Shown here piece after piece: positions 13,424 through 20,308 of a stretch of 20,308 nucleotides of DNA; positions within the stretch are counted from its first letter, which is position 1, and each line of letters opens with the position of its first letter. This DNA comes from a virus. The notes below the pieces were generated by a model. That model was not told the origin of the DNA. It was given only the letters and a program-made list of their open reading frames with translations, and did not search any database. The stretch covers positions 1 to 20,308 of the IMG/VR virus record IMGVR_UViG_3300020055_001415; one strand, given 5' to 3'. The position numbers were made by a program, and so were the translations under genes.

Positions 13424-14355
13424 TGGGTACAAAGGTTGCAAGCTATCTAATGGGTATACCTCCAGGAAATAAAAATCCTGAAAAACCTGCAATTATAGTT
13501 AACTTCATAGAAGGTGTATGGAAGAGCGGCGACGAAGGAACAATTGTCACAGATTACAATCCTGTTGATGCAGATGTTGCTGTAGTACAAGGATTTGTGC
13601 ACCCTGGCAGTAAAAAGATGCCGCATTTAGATTTGCGTAAAAGAGTTTTTGATAAACAACAAATCGAAGGCAAAAGAAGCATCATTGTCGATAGTAATTT
13701 ATTTTTATCTTATGATCCAGATAATACAAAAAAATATTTAAGGTACAGCTATGACGGCGTATTTCCTAATACAGGCGAGTATTGTAATGATTTGCCTGAT
13801 CCTTCGAGATGGGAACAAATAAAAAGAGACATAGGAATAGAACTACAAGTACCAAGATATCATGGCAAGTATATTTTAATTTGCTGTCAGCGTGACGGTG
13901 GTTGGAGTATGGATGGCCAGCCAGTTATGCCATGGCTTGTAAGAACAATTAATATAATTAGAAAGTTTTCCGATCGTATGATATTAGTTAGATTTCATCC
14001 TGGTGATAAAAACCGAATTCAGCATATAAGAGCTCTGCAACGATATAGATTACCTGGCGTAGCACCTAGTAATTCGGATGGTTTATTAAAAGATCTAAAG
14101 AATGCTTATGCAGTTATTAATTACAACAGTAGTCCGGCTGTTGTAGCAGCAATAGAAGGAATTCCTACATTTGTTTTAGATCCTGATCGTAGTCAAGCAG
14201 CAGACGTATCACATCATAGTCTAAGCGAATTAGAAAATCCAAGAGAATTTGATAGAGAATCGTGGATTAGAAAAATGGCTCAGATGCACTGGACATTAGA
14301 CGAACTTAAAGACGGAACAGCATGGAGGCACCTAAGACAATGGGCCAAGAAATAA
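13423..14355 (+). CDS. Glycan-island protein, GT-B-like, paralog B of three
   Basis: A 310-residue homolog of the proteins encoded at 12599 and 15203. The shared core is KYILICCQRDGGWSMDGQ (149-166), IIRKFSDRMILVRFHPG (178-194), AVINYNSSPAVVAAIEGIPT (230-249) and the tail WTLDELKDGTAWRHL. The HPG and NSSPAVVAAIEG.P segments are what one expects around a sugar-nucleotide site in a GT-B fold. The N-terminal 145 residues are distinct, with a central VDSNLFLSYDPD. It starts in a TAATG overlap and its 3' end overlaps the next gene by 16 nt. Together with the two paralogs it looks like stepwise duplication and divergence to build a glycan with several different linkages. Confidence 0.82.
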   Translation: MGTKVASYLMGIPPGNKNPEKPAIIVNFIEGVWKSGDEGTIVTDYNPVDADVAVVQGFVHPGSKKMPHLDLRKRVFDKQQIEGKRSIIVDSNLFLSYDPDNTKKYLRYSYDGVFPNTGEYCNDLPDPSRWEQIKRDIGIELQVPRYHGKYILICCQRDGGWSMDGQPVMPWLVRTINIIRKFSDRMILVRFHPGDKNRIQHIRALQRYRLPGVAPSNSDGLLKDLKNAYAVINYNSSPAVVAAIEGIPTFVLDPDRSQAADVSHHSLSELENPREFDRESWIRKMAQMHWTLDELKDGTAWRHLRQWAKK

Positions 14356-15206
14356 TAGTAGTAACAACTTTCCATCCAGAAGGAATGGAAGTATATGGAC
14401 AACGTTTTATAGATAGCTTTGCACAAAACGTTGCTAAACGTATCAAATTAGTCGTTTACGCAGAGGACTGTACGCCAGTTAACCCTGACCCTAACCAAAT
14501 TACTATACTTGATGCAAAGCAAGAATTACCTAAACTAAATGCATTTAAAGAACGTTGGAAAGATGATCCAAAGGCAAATGGTATCCCGCCAGATAATATA
14601 AAAGCTAAACGTCCAAGAGATTGGCACAAAGAATTTAAATGGCATGCGATACGTTTTGCAAATAAAGTATATGCAGTGTTTGATGCTTGTGCAAAAAATT
14701 ATGGCACAGGTAGATGGATCGTTTGGATGGATGCAGACACATATGTACATAGTCCGTGGAGTCTTAAACAGTTTGAAGAACTACTGCCTTATAACAATTG
14801 GCTAACATATGTAGGTCGCGGCAAAGGATCTCAAACATGGCCAGAATGCGGATTTTATGGTATTAACATGAATCATCCAGTAGGTTGTAGTTTTGTAGAA
14901 GCGTTTGAACGTATGTATGAAGATGCAGACAACGGTATCTTTACACTAGAAGAATGGCACGACAGTTATGTGTTTGGCGAATTATTAAACAAAAATTTTG
15001 CAGACTTCAAAGACAAGGCACTAGATTATAGTGCTAACATATACAATAAAACTGCAAAAACTGGCGGCGGCGGACATCCCTTGATAAACAGTGAATTAGG
15101 TAAATGGATCGACCATATGAAAGGCGCCAGAAAATTTGACGGCAAATCAAAACGTAAAGATCTAATGGGCAATAGAACTGAACCTTACTGGCAAACAGTA
15201 AAATGA
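14340..15206 (+). CDS. GT-A-like glycosyltransferase with DxD motif
   Basis: The start at 14340 (MGQEIIVVTTFHPEG) is preferred because the first beta strand begins right after it; an in-frame ATG at 14322 adds six residues. The 288-residue protein has a clear WIVWMDADTYVHSPW stretch (126-140) with the metal-binding Asp131-x-Asp133 of GT-A enzymes. Later motifs include ECGFYGINMNHP and EWHDSYVFGELL, where the Trp-His-Asp segment could hold the catalytic base. The C-terminal GGGGHPLINSELGKWIDHMK and Lys-rich end are seen in phage and island glycosyltransferases. It is interleaved between paralogs B and C and overlaps the next gene by ATGA. The exact GT family is not assigned. Confidence 0.85.
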   Translation: MGQEIIVVTTFHPEGMEVYGQRFIDSFAQNVAKRIKLVVYAEDCTPVNPDPNQITILDAKQELPKLNAFKERWKDDPKANGIPPDNIKAKRPRDWHKEFKWHAIRFANKVYAVFDACAKNYGTGRWIVWMDADTYVHSPWSLKQFEELLPYNNWLTYVGRGKGSQTWPECGFYGINMNHPVGCSFVEAFERMYEDADNGIFTLEEWHDSYVFGELLNKNFADFKDKALDYSANIYNKTAKTGGGGHPLINSELGKWIDHMKGARKFDGKSKRKDLMGNRTEPYWQTVK

Positions 15207-16081
15207 TTTTTTGTTTATATACAGATTACGGTGCATTGAATAGTAAGCCTGTATTTGAAGCATTTGCACACAGCCTTATTGATGCAGGACATACTGTAAT
15301 TTATAACGAACCGTATAGAGTAATGAATCATTACAATAATTACGATGTGGCTGTAATATGGAGTGTTTTATGGAATGGACGAATGTCCTCCAATCAGCAA
15401 GTATGGGAAGTAAATAGAAACAATAACAGACCTGTAATTGTACTGGAAGTAGGTGGCATACAGAGAGGTACTACATGGAAGGTAGGATTGAATGGAATCA
15501 ATAGAGATGCTTATTGGGGGATTGATAATAATAGCGATAGCCGTGTCCGTTTACTTGGACTTGAAGTAAAACCTTGGCGTACGGACGGCGAGTATATTCT
15601 TATATGTGGTCAACACGATAAAAGTTTGCAATGGCAAAACATGCCACGTATGAGCAATTGGTTTTTAAACACATACGACGAAATACGCAAACACACAGAC
15701 CGTCCTATAATATTCAGACCGCATCCACGCTGTAGACTTGAACATATAGAACGTGGGTTGCGTTATGTAGAAAGACAGGAACCTCGACATGTTACTAATA
15801 CTTACGACGACTTTGATATGGGCTTTAATAATGTTTGGGCTACTATCAGTTACTCAAGTAACCCGGGCATACACAGTATCATTAACGGAGTGCCTGCTTT
15901 TGTTAGTACTCACAGTCTTGCTTACCCTGCAGGCAATGATATTGATTTTTTACATACTATAGAACAGCCTCTAATGCCAGATAGAACACAATGGCTCAAC
16001 GACTATGCTTGGACAGAATATACTATAGAAGAAATTAAAAACGGTGTTCCACTTAAACGATTGACAAATATGATTTTTTAA
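15203..16081 (+). CDS. Glycan-island protein, GT-B-like, paralog C of three
   Basis: A 292-residue homolog of the proteins at 12599 and 13423. The N-terminus FCLYTDYGALNSKPVFEAFA looks like the first Rossmann domain of a GT-B enzyme, with AHSLIDAGHTVIYNEPYRV after it. The shared core is EYILICGQHD (130-139), IRKHTDRPIIFRPHPRCR (161-178), ATISYSSNPGIHSIINGVPA (213-232) and the tail WTEYTIEEIKNGVPLKRL. The RPHPR and SYSSNPG...NG.P motifs match those of the paralogs and are typical of capsule-type glycosyl- or glycerophosphotransferase-like domains. It overlaps the DxD transferase gene by ATGA and is the last gene of the island. An early-type promoter for the next gene begins inside its 3' end. 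Confidence 0.84.
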   Translation: MIFCLYTDYGALNSKPVFEAFAHSLIDAGHTVIYNEPYRVMNHYNNYDVAVIWSVLWNGRMSSNQQVWEVNRNNNRPVIVLEVGGIQRGTTWKVGLNGINRDAYWGIDNNSDSRVRLLGLEVKPWRTDGEYILICGQHDKSLQWQNMPRMSNWFLNTYDEIRKHTDRPIIFRPHPRCRLEHIERGLRYVERQEPRHVTNTYDDFDMGFNNVWATISYSSNPGIHSIINGVPAFVSTHSLAYPAGNDIDFLHTIEQPLMPDRTQWLNDYAWTEYTIEEIKNGVPLKRLTNMIF

Positions 16082-16089
16082 GTTATACT
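16061..16089 (+). promoter_or_regulatory. Strong sigma70-like (early) promoter for the uvsW unit
   Basis: TTGACA (16061-16066, consensus) and TATACT (16084-16089, five of six) are separated by exactly 17 bp. Transcription is expected at about 16096, which is the first base of the next ATG. The promoter overlaps the end of the glycan island, isolating the recombination genes from it. No Shine-Dalgarno is present. Confidence 0.72.
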
Positions 16090-16095
16090 TAATGT

Positions 16096-17319
16096 ATGAC
16101 AAATATTACTACTATCGAAGATTGTTTAGAACTTGTTGCAGGTCTACAGTTAGGACCTAAAATACAAATAGAGTCTAGTGATATAACAATTATGCATAGC
16201 ATTGCTAGGCAAGTGTTTAAAGGCACAGCTCTCACAGACCGTCAATTTGCTCTTATGAAGCAAAAACTCACTGTATACAAAGATCAATTTATTAATATAG
16301 ACTGCGATTTTGATTTTGTAATTGAGCAACTGCGACAGCCTTTAAGAGAAATTGATCGTAGTAAGTATATAAAAATTTGTAATCCGTCTGAAGATGAAAT
16401 TCCATTGGCTGGAATTGATAATGATCAGCAATGGATTAAAGTAAGATTTCCGTTTAAAAAATCTTTGATAATCTTAGTAAATGACATTGCTAGTGCAGAA
16501 AATTATTATCATAAAAAAGGTTCACATGAACACTTTTATGCTTTGACTGATTTAAACACAGATCTAATATTAGGAAAGTTTATAGATAAAGGATTTGAAA
16601 TTGATCAAGAGTTGTTAGACAGATACAACGATATTCAAAAAATTAAAGAAAACAAAACAAATTATATTCCTTATTTTGATGGAGAAAATATTTGTAATCT
16701 AAATGCCAATGCTATACATTTTTTAAAGAAAGAAATTGGAGAAATATCAAAGGATAATTTTACTAAAGTTGCTGACAGAAGTTTGAGGTATGGATATCAA
16801 GTAGATAAAAAAGAATGTGTAAGTATTGTTGAAAAAATTGCATATAGAAATAGTACATCAGTTCATATTAAACCAAGCAAGCACAATTTGCAAGAAGTTC
16901 TTATGGCATTACATACCTTAGATAGATTTCCACTTGTAGTTTTATTAAATGAAAATCAAGCATTAAGTCAATTAGATAGTGTATACAAAATATTTAGAGA
17001 CGTAATTCCTAGCTCACAGCAAGCAGTCATGTTTAGAAAAACAGGTTATGATGATTTCAATGTTTATGTAAAAGATAAATCTTTAAACAATTGGGTTGAC
17101 AACAATACAAAAATAGTGTATATTAATGCTAAGAAAGTGCCAAAAGTACTCTTGAGTTCGGGGTGGAATCCTATTACAGCAATATGTTTTGATAGTTTTA
17201 GTTCTAGAGAAATAGAAGCTTATGTAAGTTTTAACGCAGATTTGTTTATAACTTATGAAGAAAGTCTTAGTCCGTTTGCAAATAGATCTAGCTCGTATAT
17301 AAGACGTTATGGAATTTAA
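16096..17319 (+). CDS. Unknown 407-residue protein abutting uvsW
   Basis: The family is not recognised. The protein is charged and mixed alpha/beta, without signal peptide or membrane segment and with no Walker A or other obvious catalytic motif. Segments resembling Rossmann-like strands occur at KIVYINAKKVPKVLL, ITAICFDSF and ADLFITYEE in its last 90 residues, so it may be a degenerate nucleotide-binding or helicase-like domain. Its stop is immediately followed by the uvsW ATG (TAAATG), and both share the sigma70-like promoter at 16061, so a joint role with UvsW at branched DNA is the simplest inference. It looks more AT-rich than gp17 or uvsX. The start at 16096 coincides with the predicted transcript start; there is no Shine-Dalgarno. 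Confidence 0.85.
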   Translation: MTNITTIEDCLELVAGLQLGPKIQIESSDITIMHSIARQVFKGTALTDRQFALMKQKLTVYKDQFINIDCDFDFVIEQLRQPLREIDRSKYIKICNPSEDEIPLAGIDNDQQWIKVRFPFKKSLIILVNDIASAENYYHKKGSHEHFYALTDLNTDLILGKFIDKGFEIDQELLDRYNDIQKIKENKTNYIPYFDGENICNLNANAIHFLKKEIGEISKDNFTKVADRSLRYGYQVDKKECVSIVEKIAYRNSTSVHIKPSKHNLQEVLMALHTLDRFPLVVLLNENQALSQLDSVYKIFRDVIPSSQQAVMFRKTGYDDFNVYVKDKSLNNWVDNNTKIVYINAKKVPKVLLSSGWNPITAICFDSFSSREIEAYVSFNADLFITYEESLSPFANRSSSYIRRYGI

Positions 17320-18783
17320 ATGGCTAGTTGTAGATTAATAATTGAAGATGAAGTAAACATCAAGCTAGAAGGACTAGAGGTAGATGTACGACGAAAACTA
17401 GCCAGTGCTCTTAAGTTTGAAGTGCCTTATGCAAGGTACATGCCCCAGTATAAATTAGGACGTTGGGACGGTAAAGTTGCTTTTTTTGGCATCGGCGGCA
17501 CAGGCTACGTTAATCATCTTGATACTATTGTTTCGGTTCTACAAAAAAATAATGTTCAAATAGTTGATATTGATGATCGTAGACATCCTGTACAGTTTAA
17601 TTTTCCTACTATAGACGAACGATATTGGGCAGACCAGGGCGTTGTATGGCCTAAAGGACATCCAGCAGAAGGTGAAGAAATTATTCTGCGTGACTATCAA
17701 GTCACAGCAATAAACAACTTTCTACAAAACCCACAGAGCTTGCAAGAGATTGCAACAGGTGCAGGTAAAACAATTACAACTGCAACACTGTCACACATCA
17801 GTGAGCCATATGGTCGTAGTATAGTTATTGTGCCTAACAAATCACTTGTTACACAGACTGAAGAAGACTATATTAATTGTGGACTAGACGTTGGCGTATA
17901 TTTTGGTGATAGAAAAGAACTAGGCAAGACTCACACAATCTGTACTTGGCAAAGTTTAAACATATTAGATAAGAAGCACAAAGACGGAGAAGCAGTATTA
18001 TCTCTTGCAGAGTTTTTAGATGGTGTAAGCACTATTATCGTAGACGAAGTGCATCAAGCAAAGGCAGAAGTACTAAAGAATTTACTTACACGCAACTTAA
18101 AAAATGCTCCAATACGTTGGGGTTTGACAGGTACAGTACCTAAAGAGAAGTTTGAGTTCGAGTCGATACATGCTTCACTTGGCCCCGTAATTGGACAAAT
18201 TAGTGCAAAAGAATTGCAAGACAAAGGTGTACTATCGCAGTGTCATGTGAATATTGTTCAACTAGTTGATACCCAAGTACACAGAGACTATCAATCAGAA
18301 CTCAAGTATCTAGTTACAAACCCAGAAAGAATAGAATATATAGGCAAACTACTAAACACAGTTAAAGAGTCAGGCAATACACTTATACTTGTAGATCGTA
18401 TTAGTGCAGGTGAAATGTTACAAGAACTTATTCCAGGCTCTACATTTGTAAAAGGCGATGTAAAATTAAAAGACAGAAAGGAAGCATACGATGAAATTAA
18501 CGAAGGAACAAATCACGTGGTCATTGCTACGTATGGCGTTGCTGCCGTCGGCATTAATATCCCTCGTATTTTTAATCTTGTTCTTATAGAACCAGGCAAA
18601 AGTTTTGTTAGAGTAATCCAATCAATTGGTAGAGGCGTAAGAAAGGCAAAGGACAAAGACTTCGTTCAAATATGGGATCTTACAAGCACTTGTAAGTTTG
18701 CGAAGCGGCACCTTACTCAACGTAAGAAATTTTACAAGGAGGCGCAGTACCCATTCACAATAGAAAAAGTGGATTGGAATTAA
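17320..18783 (+). CDS. uvsW: UvsW, superfamily 2 DNA/RNA helicase
   Basis: An ATP-driven helicase that unwinds R-loops and migrates branched DNA, shifting T4-like phages from origin- to recombination-dependent replication. In 487 residues (T4: about 500) all SF2 motifs appear in order: LRDYQ (123-127), Walker A ATGAGKT (145-151), IVPNKSL (170-176), Walker B IIVDEVH (239-245), LTGT (269-272), ILVDR (356-360), IATYGVAAVGINIP (402-415) and motif VI QSIGRGVRK (434-442). An N-terminal domain of about 110 residues, with LGRWDGKVAFF, matches the DNA-binding part of UvsW. The ATG follows the previous stop with no gap. The stop overlaps the next start (TAATG). Confidence 0.96.
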   Translation: MASCRLIIEDEVNIKLEGLEVDVRRKLASALKFEVPYARYMPQYKLGRWDGKVAFFGIGGTGYVNHLDTIVSVLQKNNVQIVDIDDRRHPVQFNFPTIDERYWADQGVVWPKGHPAEGEEIILRDYQVTAINNFLQNPQSLQEIATGAGKTITTATLSHISEPYGRSIVIVPNKSLVTQTEEDYINCGLDVGVYFGDRKELGKTHTICTWQSLNILDKKHKDGEAVLSLAEFLDGVSTIIVDEVHQAKAEVLKNLLTRNLKNAPIRWGLTGTVPKEKFEFESIHASLGPVIGQISAKELQDKGVLSQCHVNIVQLVDTQVHRDYQSELKYLVTNPERIEYIGKLLNTVKESGNTLILVDRISAGEMLQELIPGSTFVKGDVKLKDRKEAYDEINEGTNHVVIATYGVAAVGINIPRIFNLVLIEPGKSFVRVIQSIGRGVRKAKDKDFVQIWDLTSTCKFAKRHLTQRKKFYKEAQYPFTIEKVDWN

Positions 18784-19289
18784 TGAGAATATTAACATTA
18801 GACGACAAGTCATTTCAGCTAGATGACTTGCCAGAACAAATTGAAGATGATATAAGATTTGCAGTTTTAGATAACTCAGATCCTAAAGAACCTGATTTCT
18901 TTTTTGTGCCTTTAATTTTCTTAGAATCTTTTAGTTCTCCAGCAATGGTGCTAGAAATTAACGGACACGAAATTACAATGCCAGTTGACTGGCACATTGC
19001 AGTAGGAGATTCTGAAGCAGGAACAGATTTAGAAATCCTACCGTTAACAAGTATCAACGATAGAGGATTTGAAGCATTTCTTTTTAATCCTTTATCTGGT
19101 TATAAAATGGAGTTTGGAACATTGAATATAACAAATTTTTACACGGATGTAAAATGGTATTTTCCTAAAATGAAAAACGGACAACTTTTAACAGTGCCAA
19201 TCACTGACGGAGATAAACCTCAGTGTGCTTACTTTGTAAAAGACATAAGTAGGCAATGTGAAGTAATAGATAATTCAAAGTTGCTTTAA
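18783..19289 (+). CDS. Conserved phage protein of unknown function downstream of uvsW
   Basis: The start at 18783 (MRILTLDDKSFQL) is taken because it makes the usual TAATG overlap; an in-frame ATG at 18774 would add three residues inside uvsW. The 168-residue protein is acidic and predicted mostly beta. FFFVPLIFLESFSSPAMVLE and MPVDWHIAVGD mark a central core, and DVKWYFPKMKNGQLLTVPI is a striking aromatic segment near the end, followed by CAYFVKDISRQCEV. I recall closely similar proteins behind uvsW in marine T4-like phages, but no function is known to me. There is no signal peptide. It is translationally coupled to uvsW and to the following oxygenase-like gene. Confidence 0.85.
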   Translation: MRILTLDDKSFQLDDLPEQIEDDIRFAVLDNSDPKEPDFFFVPLIFLESFSSPAMVLEINGHEITMPVDWHIAVGDSEAGTDLEILPLTSINDRGFEAFLFNPLSGYKMEFGTLNITNFYTDVKWYFPKMKNGQLLTVPITDGDKPQCAYFVKDISRQCEVIDNSKLL

Positions 19290-19894
19290 TGGATAATAGA
19301 TATCATAGATATTTAGATTTACCTTTTGAAATTACAAAACACCCGCTTTGTGATACAGAACCAACTGACATGAAGCATCTAGATATCAATCCTTATAGAG
19401 ATCCACAAATAGATTCATGGCTTGAAAGTTTAGGGTTGTATTGTAATCATTCTGAGGTATTTTGGACACCTGCAGGTGCAAGTTTACCTGTACATGCAGA
19501 TGATGTAACTTTAGACGATCACGTAAAGATAAACATTACTTACGGTCCTGAAGAAGGAAAAATACGATGGTGGAAATCAAAAAAGTCTCAAGTCGTTACT
19601 GATATTGAAACCGCAAAAAAAATGTTACATGACTTAGATAATGATGTTGCAGACGAATTTAGCGAAAGAGAACATACAAATGTTCTTGCTAATAGAGACG
19701 ATTGCACATTAGTATATGAAGCAAACACAAATCGTCCTAGTTTAGTAAATGTAGGACAATTACATGATACGTATAGTCCTCCACACAAAGGAAGATGGAC
19801 ACTTTGTTTTGTACCAGGAGTTCCTAACGGACCTGGATATATTTATTGGGACGAAGCAGTAGAAATATTTAAAGATTATATTATTAAGGAATAG
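19289..19894 (+). CDS. 2OG-Fe(II) oxygenase / aspartyl-hydroxylase-like protein
   Basis: A 201-residue single-domain protein with the jelly-roll dioxygenase pattern: HAD (His69, Asp71) in ASLPVHADDVTLDDHVKINI, a distal His in VNVGQLHDTYSP (His159), and Arg169 in GRWTLCFVPG as the candidate 2-oxoglutarate anchor. This arrangement is nearest to the Asp/Asn hydroxylase-like group. The N-terminus is short, so it is a minimal catalytic domain. The substrate is unknown. It overlaps the previous gene by TAATG and is followed within 3 nt by a small membrane protein gene. It is distinct from the oxygenase at 9309; the two share only the metal-site logic. Confidence 0.82.
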   Translation: MDNRYHRYLDLPFEITKHPLCDTEPTDMKHLDINPYRDPQIDSWLESLGLYCNHSEVFWTPAGASLPVHADDVTLDDHVKINITYGPEEGKIRWWKSKKSQVVTDIETAKKMLHDLDNDVADEFSEREHTNVLANRDDCTLVYEANTNRPSLVNVGQLHDTYSPPHKGRWTLCFVPGVPNGPGYIYWDEAVEIFKDYIIKE

Positions 19895-19897
19895 ACT

Positions 19898-20146
19898 ATG
19901 GAATGGCTTAACAAAATATTTAGGATCAAATCTAAAGATCTTGGATTAGAAGTTGAACTACCTGCTGTAGATGAAAAGCCAAAAGTTGTAGATGTAATGA
20001 AGGATGATGTTGACCCTGCAGAGGTAACAATTGAGAATGCGTATAAAACTAGATGGATATGGTATCATACAATTCTTGCAATTGAAATTTTGTTTACAAA
20101 TATATTATTGGTCGCTATCCTATTAGTAATTGCATTTAAATTATAA
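19898..20146 (+). CDS. Small membrane protein with one C-terminal transmembrane segment
   Basis: An 82-residue protein. Residues 1-50 are soluble and charged (MEWLNKIFRIKSKDLGLEVE start), and residues about 57-80 form one long hydrophobic helix (HTILAIEILFTNILLVAILL) ending AFKL at the C-terminus. It could be tail-anchored with most of the protein in the cytoplasm. The start has AAGGA (19886-19890) with a 7-nt spacer and lies 3 nt after the previous stop. The function is unknown; small tail-anchored phage proteins may recruit replication factors or take part in lysis timing, but nothing in the sequence decides this. Confidence 0.85.
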   Translation: MEWLNKIFRIKSKDLGLEVELPAVDEKPKVVDVMKDDVDPAEVTIENAYKTRWIWYHTILAIEILFTNILLVAILLVIAFKL

Positions 20147-20155
20147 GGAGTAAAT

Positions 20156-20308
20156 ATGAAAGCAGGAAAAATTTGGGGACAAACTGAACTTATACATGCT
20201 AACGGTGTATTGGAATTTCACCGTATTGAATACAAAGCAGGATACAAATGCTCAGAACACGAACATAGATTTAAATGGAATGGATTCTTTGTAGAGTCTG
20301 GTAAAATG
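20156..20308 (+). CDS. Cupin-like phage protein, cut by the right edge
   Basis: The first 51 codons are present and the frame is open to the window end. The start is certain from AAGGAG (20145-20150), 5 nt before ATG. The text KIWGQTELIHANGVLEFHRI followed by CSEHEHRFKWNGFFVESGK is cupin-like: an E-H-E-H cluster as possible metal ligands and a Gly-containing turn after it. Comparable short cupins occur in marine T4-like phages near the replication genes, as I remember them. No enzymatic role can be assigned from the fragment. Confidence 0.8.
   Translation, partial: MKAGKIWGQTELIHANGVLEFHRIEYKAGYKCSEHEHRFKWNGFFVESGKM

Noticed and set aside
1-20308. tRNA genes, CRISPR arrays, insertion sequences, integrase or att sites
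   Set aside because: Reading both strands gave no cloverleaf with a TTC-type T-loop, no spaced repeats, and no transposase or integrase motif. There is no non-coding stretch above 120 nt; the longest gap is the gp32 leader.

Overview
The window is a 20.3 kb piece of an AT-rich T4-like myovirus genome, most like the marine T4-like phages of picocyanobacteria and SAR11. Every convincing gene lies on the + strand. Genes are packed with TAATG or ATGA overlaps. The hallmark T4 set is present: large terminase gp17, ssDNA-binding gp32, recombinase UvsX and helicase UvsW. There are no photosynthesis or tRNA genes here, so the host cannot be named from this sequence. All product names come from motifs read by eye and recalled family patterns, because no search could be run.

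Layout. (1) 1-4733 is a packaging/virion-type block. It holds the end of an acidic Cys-containing protein, a strong terminator, gp17, and an 822-residue unknown protein with an Ala/Gly/Gln repeat, a hydrophobic segment and an EF-hand-like loop. (2) 4763-7919 is a DNA replication/recombination block: a small unknown ORF, gp32 with an elaborate leader, a GNRA-loop terminator, uvsX, a small acidic protein, and a protein whose C-terminal half resembles UvsY. (3) 7916-16081 is an accessory island of ten genes. It encodes a GT25-like glycosyltransferase, a pyruvyltransferase-like protein, a 2OG-Fe(II) oxygenase, a GSCFA hydrolase-like protein, a nucleotidyltransferase-cupin fusion, two GT-A-like glycosyltransferases, and three diverged copies of one unassigned, possibly GT-B-like family. 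(4) 16096-20308 returns to the core: an unknown 407-residue protein abutting uvsW, a conserved unknown, a second 2OG oxygenase-like protein, a small membrane protein, and the start of a cupin-like protein cut by the window edge.

Control signals. ATAAATA-type T4 late promoter motifs occur at 661, 2253, 5007/5023, 9273 and 11164. Two sigma70-like promoters (TTGACA with 17-bp spacer) occur at 5016 and 16061. At four genes (674, 2265, 11177, 16096) the predicted transcript start falls on or within about 1 nt of the ATG and no Shine-Dalgarno is seen, which suggests leaderless late and early mRNAs. gp32, uvsX, 4763, 9309, 19898 and 20156 instead have clear Shine-Dalgarno sites. The gp32 leader can form an H-type pseudoknot followed by 15-nt phased repeats, a layout like the T4 gp32 autoregulatory operator.

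Most interesting material: the late-promoted glycan/surface-modification island lodged between uvsX and uvsW, the leaderless-start pattern, the gp32 leader, and the UvsY-like candidate directly downstream of uvsX.
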